A DNA stretch of 64,000 nucleotides from the NCBI GenBank assembly GCA_038210185.1, contig JBBQWX010000003.1, positions 6,520 to 70,519 of the forward strand, in the 5' to 3' direction. The notes below the pieces were generated by a model, which saw only the letters and a list, made by a program, of their open reading frames with translations, was not told the origin of the DNA and did not search any database. A program made the translations under genes and the position numbers. Shown piece after piece: positions 26,297-34,651 of this stretch. The number at the start of each line of letters is the position of its first letter. The stretch's first letter is position 1. This DNA comes from Fodinibacter sp038210185. Its GTDB lineage: Bacteria > Actinomycetota > Actinomycetes > Actinomycetales > Dermatophilaceae.

Positions 26297-26302
26297 TAGA
26301 AT
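26297..26302 (+). promoter_or_regulatory. Leaderless promoter -10 box (TAGAAT)
   Basis: TAGAAT ends seven bases before the ATG at 26310, placing the transcription start at or next to the start codon. This decides the start of the MFS gene over the ATG at 26301, which would lie inside the box. Confidence 0.5.
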
Positions 26303-26309
26303 GACGGCG

Positions 26310-27695
26310 ATGCCTGACGCGAGGACCGCCTCTGTCGACGGGCCGCTCGACAAGACCTACCTCGAGGTCACCCTGGCCGTCCTGGCCCTGGTCACCATCG
26401 TCGCCTTCGAGTCGATGGCCGTCTCCACGGCGATGCCCGCGGTGGCCCGCGACCTCGACGCGGTGCGGTCCTACGGCTTCGCCTTCTCGGTCATGCTCAC
26501 CGGGCAGCTGCTGGGCATCGTCCTCGCCGGCGTGTGGTCCGACCGCTCCGGGCCGCTCGTGGGCGCGGTCACCGGTCAGGCGCTGCTCGCTGGCGGCTCG
26601 GCGATGTGTGGCATGGCCACCAGCTTCCCGTTCTTCCTCGCCGGGCGCGCCCTGACCGGCCTCGGTGGCGGCCTGCTGGTCGTGATGCTCTACGTCATCG
26701 CCGGGCGCGTCTACCCGCAGCAGATCCGGCCGCGGCTGTTCACCTACATCTCGGCGGCGTGGGTGCTCCCCTCGCTGCTCGGCGCGCCGATCTCCGCGTG
26801 GCTCACGACGAACCTGTCCTGGCGCTGGGTGTTCTGGGGCGTGGTGCCGCCGGTGCTGATCACCATGGCCGCCCTCGCCCACGCCCGCCGGCGCATCGAC
26901 GGCTCCGACCTCACCGCCGCGGCCAGCGGGCGCGACCACTCCGCGCACGTGCGCGCCGCCTGGTCCGGCGTAGGCATCGCCCTGTCTGCCGGCGCGCTGC
27001 AGGTCGGCACCCACGAGCTCGTGCTCGACGCGTCGCCCAAGACCGGCCTGGCGCTGGCCGGCCTGGTCGGCGTGGTGGTCTTCGCCCCCAGGCTCGTGCC
27101 CACCGGCACCTGGCTGATGGCCCCGGGCCTGCCGAGCGTGCTGCTCGCCCGCGCGCTGTTCACCGGAGCCTTCTACGCCGGCATCACCTACGTGCCGCTG
27201 TTCCTGGTCGGCCAGCGCGGGCTCAGCCTGCAGACCGCGGGCCTCTCCCTCGCCGTCGGAGCCATCGGCTGGGCGGCCGGGGCCTGGTACCAGGGCCACA
27301 CGACCCTGCACCTGCCCCGCCACCGCCTCGTCGAGGTCGGCGGGCTGCTGCTGGCGAGTGGCCTGGCGTCGGTCTCGCTCGTGGCGTGGCTCGACCTGGC
27401 CTGGCAGGTCGTGCCGCTCGCCCTGGTACTGACGGGCCTGGCCATGGGCGTGGGGGTCACCACGACGACCGTGCTCGCGCTCGAGCTGAGCCCGGTCGCG
27501 GAGCACGGCGAGGCGTCCTCGTCGCTGCAGCTGGCCGACGTGCTCGGCAGCGTGCTCGGCATCGCGGCTGCCACGGCGCTCTTCGCCGCCCGGCACGTGC
27601 CCGGCCAGGATGACGCCCTCTTCGGCACGATCTTCCTCGGTCTCGCCGCCGTCGCCGCCGTCGGCATCCCCGCCGGACAGCGCATCCGGGTCTGA
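26310..27695 (+). CDS. MFS drug/proton antiporter (14-TM, DHA2-like)
   Basis: A 461-residue transporter with about 14 hydrophobic segments. The antiporter pattern begins with LAVLALVTIVAFESMAVSTAMPAVARDL, and loop 2-3 reads GVWSDRSGP. The motif C-like ISAAWVLPSLLGAPISAWL is present. It likely exports drugs or metabolites using the proton gradient. No resistance target lies beside it. Start at 26310 is supported by a TAGAAT box seven bases upstream. Confidence 0.88.
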   Translation: MPDARTASVDGPLDKTYLEVTLAVLALVTIVAFESMAVSTAMPAVARDLDAVRSYGFAFSVMLTGQLLGIVLAGVWSDRSGPLVGAVTGQALLAGGSAMCGMATSFPFFLAGRALTGLGGGLLVVMLYVIAGRVYPQQIRPRLFTYISAAWVLPSLLGAPISAWLTTNLSWRWVFWGVVPPVLITMAALAHARRRIDGSDLTAAASGRDHSAHVRAAWSGVGIALSAGALQVGTHELVLDASPKTGLALAGLVGVVVFAPRLVPTGTWLMAPGLPSVLLARALFTGAFYAGITYVPLFLVGQRGLSLQTAGLSLAVGAIGWAAGAWYQGHTTLHLPRHRLVEVGGLLLASGLASVSLVAWLDLAWQVVPLALVLTGLAMGVGVTTTTVLALELSPVAEHGEASSSLQLADVLGSVLGIAAATALFAARHVPGQDDALFGTIFLGLAAVAAVGIPAGQRIRV

Positions 27696-27720
27696 TCGTC
27701 GCTCGGGATCGGCCGCCGGG

Positions 27721-28398
27721 TCAGCGGATCAGGACGTGACCGCCGGGCGCGGTCAGCCGGGTCCACCGGTTCGAGCGGAACACCTGCACCGCCAGCCTCG
27801 GGGCCAGGAAGCCCAGCGCGTAGGCCGCGAACGCGCCACCGGCCCGAACTCCCGCTGACACCTCGAGCAGACCGCCCTCGGGGTCGAGCAGGTCGGGGTG
27901 CGGCCCGGCGGCCTCGCGCACGTCGCGGGCCCAGACCCGGTCACGCACCAGACCCGCGGCGGCACCGCGCTCGCGCACGGCATCCGACACCTCGGCGAGG
28001 CCGTCTCGGGCGACGGCGGCAAGCAGGTCGCCCGGCAGCCGGCCGGCCGGCTCCCACGGCCCGCGCGGTGGGGTGACGGCCGACCACGCGGGGACGGCCC
28101 GGGTCGGTGGAACAGCCAGGTCACTGGCCGCGCCGCGGGCGGTGCGGTCGGTGACCGCGCCGAGCGGCACGATGACGTCGAGCTCGGCGGGCTCGGCCAG
28201 GGCGAAGGTGCGCAGGCCGAGCACGGTGCCCTCGGCGAGGATGCCGGAGCCGGGCAGCACCCCGACCCACGCGGCGAGCACCGACCCCGTCGCCTGCAGG
28301 CGCATCGCCCCCTCGGCGTCGACGCTGCGGGCGCGGGTCGCGAAGCGGCCGAGGTCGGTCAGGGACTGTGGGTCGTCGAGCCGCAGGACCTCGGTCAC
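27721..28398 (-). CDS. Conserved actinobacterial hypothetical protein
   Basis: A 225-residue soluble protein with no family I can name. It is rich in alanine and ends with VFRSNRWTRLTAPGGHVLIR. I recall similar proteins beside thioesterase and ettA genes in related Actinobacteria, but cannot verify this. GTG start overlaps the stop of the thioesterase gene by four bases, so it is translated in tandem with it. No catalytic motif is evident. Confidence 0.65.
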   Translation of the reverse strand: MTEVLRLDDPQSLTDLGRFATRARSVDAEGAMRLQATGSVLAAWVGVLPGSGILAEGTVLGLRTFALAEPAELDVIVPLGAVTDRTARGAASDLAVPPTRAVPAWSAVTPPRGPWEPAGRLPGDLLAAVARDGLAEVSDAVRERGAAAGLVRDRVWARDVREAAGPHPDLLDPEGGLLEVSAGVRAGGAFAAYALGFLAPRLAVQVFRSNRWTRLTAPGGHVLIR

Positions 28399-28856
28399 CG
28401 GCCGGACCAGCGCAGCCGCACCGGGTCGCCGACGTGCACGGCGACCTGCGCCCGGGCCTCGGGCGAGAGCCGTCGGGGGCGCTCCTGCGCGAAGTCGTAC
28501 AGGACGAGCCCGGTCTCGGCCACGGCGTACACCCGGTCACCGACGGCTGCGGGGTCGCGCACCGTGTAGCCGAGGTCGAAGCCGGCGCCGTGCACCCGGG
28601 TGACCCACATGTCGACCTCGACGGGCTCGGGGCGGTAGGTCAGCGGCGCGCGGTACTCGATGACGTGGCGCGACACGACGATGCCCTCGTCGAGCAGCGT
28701 CGGGCGGTCCGGGAACCACTCGCGGAAGCCGATGACCCGGGCGTCCTCGAGCAGGCGGAGGTACTGCACGTTGTTGACGTGGCCGTAGGCGTCCATGTCG
28801 GACCACCGCAGGGGCACCTCGACGCGGTAGGTCTGGGGATCGTGGGGACCGGGCAT
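28395..28856 (-). CDS. Acyl-CoA thioesterase (4HBT hotdog fold)
   Basis: A 153-residue hotdog protein. WSDMDAYGHVNNVQYLRLLEDARV carries the catalytic aspartate and the HVNN signature of YbgC/4-hydroxybenzoyl-CoA thioesterases. It cleaves acyl-CoA in the cytoplasm; chain specificity unknown. The ATG at 28856 has GGGAGG nine bases upstream; the in-frame ATG at 28865 would abut that site. The hypothetical gene follows it in an operon. Confidence 0.9.
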   Translation of the reverse strand: MPGPHDPQTYRVEVPLRWSDMDAYGHVNNVQYLRLLEDARVIGFREWFPDRPTLLDEGIVVSRHVIEYRAPLTYRPEPVEVDMWVTRVHGAGFDLGYTVRDPAAVGDRVYAVAETGLVLYDFAQERPRRLSPEARAQVAVHVGDPVRLRWSGR

Positions 28857-28913
28857 GGGCACCATCCTCCCAGCCCCGAGCTCCGTGGGCGGTCACCGGT
28901 GCGCACGTCGTCC

Positions 28914-28919
28914 TAGGGT
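28914..28919 (+). promoter_or_regulatory. Leaderless promoter -10 box (TAGGGT)
   Basis: TAGGGT is six bases from the ATG at 28926, with no ribosome binding site between them. Confidence 0.5.
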
Positions 28920-28925
28920 GGGCTG

Positions 28926-30359
28926 ATGCCGCTGCTGCCCAGCACCACCGCCCACCTCGACCACCTGCTCGCCACGGCCCAGCGCGACGGCAGGCTGCCG
29001 TCGGTGGCCGCCGGGCTGGTGCGTGGCGGCGAGCTGGTGTGGGCCGGGGCGGCGGGCACGGTCGACGGCCGGGCCGACGGGCACCCCGCGGACGCCGACA
29101 CGCAGTACCGGATGGGGTCCATCACCAAGACGTTCGTCGGCGTGTGCGTGCTGCGGCTGCGTGACACGGGGCGGCTCGAGCTCTCCGACCGGTTCGGGGC
29201 CCACGTACCGGGTTCTGCCCTCGACGACGTCTCGATCGAGCAGCTGCTCACCCACGCCTCGGGAACCCAGGCCGAGACGCCCGGGCCGTGGTGGGAGCGC
29301 ACGCCCGGCGGCGACTGGGACTCCCTCGTGCCTGCCGCGGTGGCGCAGCGGTTCCGGGCCGGGCGCCGGTTCCACTACTCCAACGTCGGGTATGCCGCTC
29401 TGGGTCGCCTCCTCGAGGTGCACCATGGGCGCGGCTGGTTCGACGTCGTGCGCGACGAGCTGCTCGAGCCGCTGCGGATGACCCGCACCACGGCGCGCCC
29501 CTGCGGGCCCGCGGCGCAGGGTCTGGCCGTGCACCCCTTCGCCGACCTGCTGCTGCCCGAACCCGAGCACGACGCGGGCGCGATGGCACCGGCGGGCCAG
29601 CTCTGGACGACCGTCACCGACCTCGCCCGGTGGGCGGCGTTCCTCGGCGGTGCCACGGCCGGGCTGCTCTCGAGCGACACCCTCGCCGAGATGGTCGAGC
29701 CGCACCACGTCGTGGACGACCCGGGGCAGCCCTGGGTCGCGGCGCACGGGCTCGGCGTGCAGGTGTGGAACATCGCAGGTGCCCGGTTCACCGGTCACGG
29801 CGGGTCGATGCCCGGCTTCCTCGCCGGCATCCGGGTCAGGCTGGATGCCGGAATGCCGGGAGGTAGCTCGGCATCCGGTTCCGTTCCGGGCGGGGGCCCG
29901 GCATCCGGGCCGTCGATCGGCGCCGTGGGCGACGGGGCGGTGCTGTTCACCAACACCACGGCGTCCCCGGGGACGCGGTGGCTGATCGACGGGCTGCTCG
30001 ACGCGATGGCGCGGCTCGAGCCGGCCCCGGTCGAGCCGTGGTCGGCCAGTGGCGACCCGGCGCTGCTCGAGCTGGTCGGCACCTGGCACTGGGGTCCCGC
30101 CGTCGTCACCGCGCGGGTCGCCGGCGAGCACCTGGTGCTCGGCGAGCCGGGCGCCGGCCGAGGGGCCCGGTTCAGGTCGGTCGGACCCGACGAGTGGGTC
30201 GGCCTGGACGCCTACTACACGGGTGAGCCACTGCGCGTCGTACGTCGCGGCGACGGGTCGGTGTCGCACCTCGACCTCGCGTCGTTCCGGTTCACCCGCA
30301 CGCCCTACGACCCGCAGGCCGACGTGCCCGGCGGTGTCGACGAGCGCGGCTGGCGCTGA
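28926..30359 (+). CDS. Serine hydrolase of the beta-lactamase (class C/PBP4-like) family
   Basis: A 477-residue protein. The S-x-x-K motif is SITK with S65 and K68, the Y-x-N is YSNVGY near 150, and a third motif HGGSMPG lies near 290. After it comes a Gly/Ser/Pro-rich insert (MPGGSSASGSVPGGGPASG) not expected in the fold. A C-terminal lipocalin-like region of ~120 residues follows. It has no signal peptide, so an intracellular esterase or peptidase role is more likely than lactam resistance. A TAGGGT box six bases upstream suggests a leaderless transcript. Confidence 0.85.
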   Translation: MPLLPSTTAHLDHLLATAQRDGRLPSVAAGLVRGGELVWAGAAGTVDGRADGHPADADTQYRMGSITKTFVGVCVLRLRDTGRLELSDRFGAHVPGSALDDVSIEQLLTHASGTQAETPGPWWERTPGGDWDSLVPAAVAQRFRAGRRFHYSNVGYAALGRLLEVHHGRGWFDVVRDELLEPLRMTRTTARPCGPAAQGLAVHPFADLLLPEPEHDAGAMAPAGQLWTTVTDLARWAAFLGGATAGLLSSDTLAEMVEPHHVVDDPGQPWVAAHGLGVQVWNIAGARFTGHGGSMPGFLAGIRVRLDAGMPGGSSASGSVPGGGPASGPSIGAVGDGAVLFTNTTASPGTRWLIDGLLDAMARLEPAPVEPWSASGDPALLELVGTWHWGPAVVTARVAGEHLVLGEPGAGRGARFRSVGPDEWVGLDAYYTGEPLRVVRRGDGSVSHLDLASFRFTRTPYDPQADVPGGVDERGWR

Positions 30360-30365
30360 CCACCT

Positions 30366-30467
30366 GGGGCGACGTTGTCCTGTTGGTCGATGTTGCCCCG
30401 GGGCGACGTTGACCTGTTGGTCGATGTTGCCCCGGGGCGACGTGCACCTGTTGGTCGATGTTGCCCC
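30366..30467. repeat. Three abutting 34-bp repeats, each a hairpin
   Basis: Units at 30366-30399, 30400-30433 and 30434-30467 share GGGGCGACGT...CCTGTTGGTCGATG...TTGCCCC. Unit 2 folds as a 15-bp stem (with G-T pairs) around TGTT. They separate two convergent stops. Units abut with no spacer. Confidence 0.9.
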
Positions 30468-30475
30468 ACGAAGGG

Positions 30476-31363
30476 TCACTCCGCGCCCGCATCGAGCACG
30501 TCGTGCAGCCGCGCCGCGAAGGCCTCCGGGTCGCCCCCGTAGCCGCTGCCCTCGCCCAGGAAGCCCGCGTGGTGGCTCGGGAACTCGGTGACCGGCCGGC
30601 CCAGCGCCTGTCCGAGTGCCACGGCGGCCCTCCCCGTGAGCAGCCCGTCGGACTCCAGCCCGACACCCACGACCACTCGGGTCAGCGAGGCCCGCAGGGC
30701 ATCGAGGTCGGGACGGTAGCTCGTGATCGCGTTGAACGTGCCCGACAGCAGGGCGTCGTCACGCCGGCCGTCGTCGTCGGTGGGCAGGCCGAACTGCGCC
30801 GGGTCGGGTGCCGGCTGTTCGAGGTAGGCCGTGGTGAAATCGCCCTGCCAGGAGGTCAGCCCGATGAACGCGGCCACCCCGGCCCCGAACCCCCGTGCGT
30901 GGTAGGCGGCCTGCACGGCACGCTCGGCGGCGAGGGCCGCCTCGGCATCCGGCAGGAGCGTGAGCAGCGGTGGCTCGTGGGCGACGAGGGTGGCGACGTC
31001 GTCGGGGTGGGCGGCGACGAGCGCCAGCGCGTTGACGGCACCGCCACTGCTGGCGAACAGGTCCACCGGGCCGGAACCCAGTGCGGCGATGAGGGCGTGC
31101 AGGTCGGCAGCGTGCATCTGCGGGGTGCACTGGTCGGTGCCGTCCTTGCGCACGCTGCGCACGCTGCGCCCGATGCCCCGCGGGTCGTAGGTCACGACGA
31201 CGCGGTCGAGGAAGTGCGAGGCGAGGGTGTCGAAGCCGCGGGCGTCCAATGGGTGGCCCGCCATCAGCAGCGTCCGACGACCGGCCTCGGCCGTCGTGGG
31301 CGGTCGCACCTCGTGCACGAGGTCGACGTCCGGGGTGCTCAGGGTGCGGATCTCGGCGTCCAT
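30476..31363 (-). CDS. Alpha/beta hydrolase
   Basis: A 295-residue alpha/beta-hydrolase. The nucleophile elbow is DLFASSGGAVNAL, the oxyanion region LLMAGHPLDARGFD, YDPRGIGRSV follows, and the catalytic histidine is in FPSHHAGFLGEGSGY. It is close to small esterase/haloperoxidase-like hydrolases; substrate unknown. The ATG has GGGAGGGAGTGACTG before it. It is convergent with the serine hydrolase across three hairpin repeats. Confidence 0.85.
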   Translation of the reverse strand: MDAEIRTLSTPDVDLVHEVRPPTTAEAGRRTLLMAGHPLDARGFDTLASHFLDRVVVTYDPRGIGRSVRSVRKDGTDQCTPQMHAADLHALIAALGSGPVDLFASSGGAVNALALVAAHPDDVATLVAHEPPLLTLLPDAEAALAAERAVQAAYHARGFGAGVAAFIGLTSWQGDFTTAYLEQPAPDPAQFGLPTDDDGRRDDALLSGTFNAITSYRPDLDALRASLTRVVVGVGLESDGLLTGRAAVALGQALGRPVTEFPSHHAGFLGEGSGYGGDPEAFAARLHDVLDAGAE

Positions 31364-31403
31364 CAGTCACTCCCTCCCGTTGGATCGGCCCACCGTAGCC
31401 CGG

Positions 31404-32192
31404 TCAGCGGCGCCACGTGTAGGGCGTGGTCGTCGACACCCGCAGGAAGCCGGAACGCTCGAGGATGGGGCGCGAGAACTCGGTGGAGTCGCTGTGGATG
31501 ATCGCCTTCCCCAGCTGCAACGCCGATCGTGCGCGAGCCGCGGTCAGGGCCCGGTAGATGCCGCGGCCCCGCCACGCAGCGAGGGTGGAGCCGCCCCAGA
31601 TGCCGGCGACCTCGGTGTGTGGCACGGGCTCGAGCCGACCCGCGCTCACCATCCGCCCGTCCGCCTCCGCGACCCACAGCTCCATGCCGTCGCGAAGGGC
31701 GAGCCGGTGCAGCAGGCTCTCGGCCCGCTCGTCGGAGACCGGGTCGCCGAACGCCTCGTCGGCCATGGCGCTCATCGCGCGCACGTCGGCCTCGTCGGTG
31801 ACGGTGCGCAGGGTGACCCCCTGCGGCAGGTCGACGTCGACCGCGAGGAGCCGAGCCTCGCCCAGCATGATCGACTCCGCCTCGTCGGGGACGAACCCGG
31901 CGGCGACGAGCGCCTCGTGCAGCCCGGGTGCGTGGTCGTGACCTCGGGTCTTCCACTCGACCCGGGTGACCTCGCGGTCCGCCGTGAAGTGGTCGACGGC
32001 AGCGGCGACGAGGGTCCGGATGCCGTCCGAGTCCGCCCCGCCCAGGTCGCGGTAGGTGACGAAGCCGCGTCCCCGCGCAAAGGTGACCAGCCGGAGCGGC
32101 CCGTGCTCGGTGACCGACAGCGCACTGGGCGTCTCGGCATCCGTGCGCAGCTGCTCGTCGTAGACGGCCAGGAGGGATCGGATGTCGGTCAC
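31404..32192 (-). CDS. GNAT-family N-acetyltransferase
   Basis: A 262-residue protein. The acetyl-CoA-binding motif A is GIWGGSTLAAWRGRGIYRALTAARA at about 200-224, and the FLRVSTTTPYTW end is typical. The N-terminal ~110 residues (MTDIRSLLAVYDEQLR...) form a second GNAT-like half. The acceptor is unknown. GTG start at 32192; the longer upstream space is a promoter region. Confidence 0.85.
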   Translation of the reverse strand: MTDIRSLLAVYDEQLRTDAETPSALSVTEHGPLRLVTFARGRGFVTYRDLGGADSDGIRTLVAAAVDHFTADREVTRVEWKTRGHDHAPGLHEALVAAGFVPDEAESIMLGEARLLAVDVDLPQGVTLRTVTDEADVRAMSAMADEAFGDPVSDERAESLLHRLALRDGMELWVAEADGRMVSAGRLEPVPHTEVAGIWGGSTLAAWRGRGIYRALTAARARSALQLGKAIIHSDSTEFSRPILERSGFLRVSTTTPYTWRR

Positions 32193-32263
32193 CCGGTCAC
32201 GGTGCCGGGTCCGGGGCTGCGGGGCAACTGGTTTCGCCGGGCCGTCGCACAGGACGGATGTCC

Positions 32264-32285
32264 TGCCGAGGTCAGGACCTCGGCA
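32264..32285. promoter_or_regulatory. 22-bp palindrome upstream of the two-component operon
   Basis: TGCCGAGGTC-AG-GACCTCGGCA is a perfect inverted repeat with 10-bp arms. Its centre is about 50 bases upstream of the start implied by the TAGCGT box, a position suited to a LuxR-type response regulator. It may be the site of the regulator encoded at 33935. Confidence 0.6.
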
Positions 32286-32311
32286 CCTGTGGGGCGGTGG
32301 GGGTGCGCTCG

Positions 32312-32317
32312 TAGCGT
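32312..32317 (+). promoter_or_regulatory. Predicted -10 box of the two-component operon
   Basis: TAGCGT lies 39 bases before the first ATG; GAGGGAGAG provides the ribosome site. There is no good -35, so activation by a factor at the upstream palindrome is plausible. Confidence 0.4.
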
Positions 32318-32356
32318 CGGGAGCACCGATTCCGACGCCACGAGGGAGAGTCTGCG

Positions 32357-32776
32357 ATGACCACCACGACCGACCTGAAGAACACCACCACGGCCCGGCG
32401 CGTGCCGCGCCGTGTCGACCTCGTCACCGCGGCCGCCGCGGCGGTGTCCGCACTCGTCGCCTGGCTCTTCCTGGCGGTACTGCCCGGCGTCGAGCTCGAG
32501 GTTCGCACCGGTACCGGCCTGCAGACCGTGGGCGGGGCGGCGGTCGCACTCAGCGCCGCCGCGTCCGCCTTCGTCGCCATGGTGGCCCTGCGCGTGCTGG
32601 AGCGCTTCACCCGACGAGCCCCCGGCACGTGGACCGTGCTGGTGGTCGTCGTGGCCCTCGTGTCGGTGCTCGGACCGCTCGGGGCCGTGACCACCACCGC
32701 GACCTTGGCCCTGGTCGCGCTGCACGCCGTCGTCACCGCGGTCGTCATGGCCGCCGGGTACCGGACGCGCGGATGA
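32357..32776 (+). CDS. DUF6069 family small membrane protein
   Basis: A 139-residue protein with four hydrophobic segments (about 24-46, 58-78, 92-110 and 115-135). It matches from memory the DUF6069 family, often the first gene of a LuxR-type two-component operon in Actinobacteria. It has a basic N-terminal tail. It overlaps the kinase gene start by four bases (ATGA), so it is probably a membrane partner of the kinase. Confidence 0.75.
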   Translation: MTTTTDLKNTTTARRVPRRVDLVTAAAAAVSALVAWLFLAVLPGVELEVRTGTGLQTVGGAAVALSAAASAFVAMVALRVLERFTRRAPGTWTVLVVVVALVSVLGPLGAVTTTATLALVALHAVVTAVVMAAGYRTRG

Positions 32777-33938
32777 CGCCTGGCGAGCACCCCGCGGCAC
32801 GGCTCGGGGACGGTAGCGTCGTCGCCGTGCTCGCGACCGTCGTCCAGTGGCCGCCGGACCGGCACGCCGTGCAGCGGCACGCCGCCGTGCTCGTCTGGGT
32901 GCCGGTCGTTCTCGGGGGCGTGCTCCTCGACCTGCCGGCGGGGACGGCCGGCGTCGCGGCCGGCCTCGCCCTGCTCACGCTGACGGCGGTCGCGTCGGTC
33001 GTCGCGGTTCTCGCGAGCTGGCCTCGCCCGACGGCGGCCTCGACCGTCGCGGTGGTGGCCCTCGCGGTGGCCGTGACGACGGGCTCCGTGGTGTGGACGG
33101 GGTGGTCGGCGGCGTGGCTGCTGCTCGCGATGTGCGCCGCGGTCGCACTGCGGACGCCCTTCGTGCTGGCGCCGTCCCGGCGTCCGCCGTGGTCTCGGCG
33201 TGGACGCTCTCGCGCACCGGGGCGACCCGCGACGAGCTCGCTTCCCAGGCCTTCGTGGTGCTGCTCGCCGGTGTTGCGGCGGCGGCCTTCGCTCGCCTGG
33301 TCTCCACGGCCGACGAGCTGCGCCGCACCCGCGAGGAGCTTGCTGACGCCGCCGTCGCCCGCGAGCGTGAGCGGTTCTCGCGCGACCTGCACGACACCCT
33401 CGGGCACACGCTGTCGGTGATGGTCGTCAAGGCGGCCGTGGTGCGGAAGCTGGTGGCCACCGACCCGGCGGGCGCGGCCGAGCACGCCGCCGACATCGAG
33501 GACGTCGGCCGACGGGCGCTGGCCCAGCTGCGCGAGACAGTCGACGGAGCCGTCGTGCCCAGCCTGCCCGAGGAGCTGCGGGACGCGCGCACGACACTGG
33601 CCGCGGCCGGCATCCGGGCGACCTTGCGGTCGGGGCCACCGGTACCGCCCGCCGCCGCCGGCCCGTTGGCCTGGGCCCTGCGCGAGGGCCTCACCAACGT
33701 GCTCCGGCACTCCGGTGCGACACGGTGCGAGGTGGAGGTGCGGCACGACCAAGGGCGGTTCCGGCTGACGGTCGTCGACGACGGTGTCGGAGTCGTGGCC
33801 GGACACCACGACCGGCGCGGCGGCCTGGACGGCCTGCGCGACCGGCTCCGCGCCGCCGGCGGCGGGCTCGACGTCGCACCCGGGGACACGGGGTTCTCGA
33901 TCACCGCATGGGTGCCCGACTCGGTGGGTGCCCCGTGA
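32773..33938 (+). pseudogene. Sensor histidine kinase (HisKA_3), interrupted by a frameshift
   Basis: The first frame, from ATG 32773, gives six membrane-like segments and reads RTPFVLAPSRRPPWSRRG near 33170-33190, where homology-like pattern is lost. The next frame picks up at about 33175 as GAVPASAVVSAWTLSR and runs to 33938. It contains the HisKA_3 dimerisation site SRDLHDTLGHTLSVMV with the phospho-accepting histidine, an N box EGLTNVLRHSGATRC and the G box DDGVGV...GGLDGLRDRL. One base appears missing between 33160 and 33185, so the protein is split in two unless there is an assembly error. The gene is otherwise full length. Confidence 0.75.
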
Positions 33939-34540
33939 TCCGGGTGCTGCTGGCCGAGGACCAGGGGATGATGCGCGGCGCACTCGCCGTGCTGCTCGGG
34001 CTCGAGCCCGACATCGAGGTCGTCGCCGAGGTGTCGACCGGCACCGAGATCGTGCCGCGAGCCCTCGAGACCCGCCCGGACGTCGCCCTGCTCGACATCG
34101 AGCTGCCCGGCCGCACCGGGCTCGAGGCCGCGGCCGACCTCGCCCGCGAGCTGCCCGGGTGCGCCGTGGTGATGGTGACGACCTTTGCGCGACCGGGCTA
34201 CGTGCAGCGGGCGATGGCGGCCGGCGCCCGCGGGTTCCTCGTCAAGGACGGCCCCGCGGAGCAGCTCGCCGAGGCGGTGCGGGAGGTCGCCGCGGGCGGC
34301 ACGGTCGTCGACCCCGCGCTGGCCCGCAGCGCGCTGCGCCATGCGCCGTCGCCCCTCACCGACCGGGAGCGCGCCGTGCTTGCCGAGGCGGAGGGGGGCG
34401 CCGCGATCGCCGACATCGCCGGGCGGCTGCACCTGTCGGTCAGCACCGTGCGCAACTACCTGTCGAGCGCGATCGGCAAGACCGGCACGCGCAACAAGGT
34501 CGAGGCTGCGCTGCAGGCCCGGCGGATGGGGTGGCTCTAG
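33935..34540 (+). CDS. LuxR-type (NarL/FixJ) response regulator
   Basis: A 201-residue regulator. The receiver domain has the acidic pair in AEDQ, phospho-aspartate in LLDIELPG (about residue 53) and lysine in LVKDG. The C-terminal LuxR HTH is LTDRERAVLAEAEGG...IAGRLHLSVSTVRNYLSSAIGKTG. It overlaps the kinase gene by four bases. With the kinase it should sense an unknown membrane-linked stimulus; the palindrome at 32264 is a candidate target. Confidence 0.92.
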   Translation: MIRVLLAEDQGMMRGALAVLLGLEPDIEVVAEVSTGTEIVPRALETRPDVALLDIELPGRTGLEAAADLARELPGCAVVMVTTFARPGYVQRAMAAGARGFLVKDGPAEQLAEAVREVAAGGTVVDPALARSALRHAPSPLTDRERAVLAEAEGGAAIADIAGRLHLSVSTVRNYLSSAIGKTGTRNKVEAALQARRMGWL

Positions 34541-34651
34541 CTGGATGGACACCTCGACGCGGCCTACATCGCCGACGTGGTTGTGAACCCAGCGGTTCCT
34601 GCGCGGTACCCCGCGTCGAACCCGTCTCGAGAAACGTGCCCACGGGCGCGA
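34541..34651. other. Short gap with no gene
   Basis: Separates the response regulator from the convergent DUF1801 gene. It has weak coding character and no clear hairpin. Confidence 0.4.

Noticed and set aside
28926..30359. Beta-lactamase resistance gene
   Set aside because: No signal peptide and family-wide esterase/peptidase members; resistance cannot be claimed.
30366..30467. Possible CRISPR array
   Set aside because: The 34-bp units abut without spacers, there are only three, and no cas gene is near.
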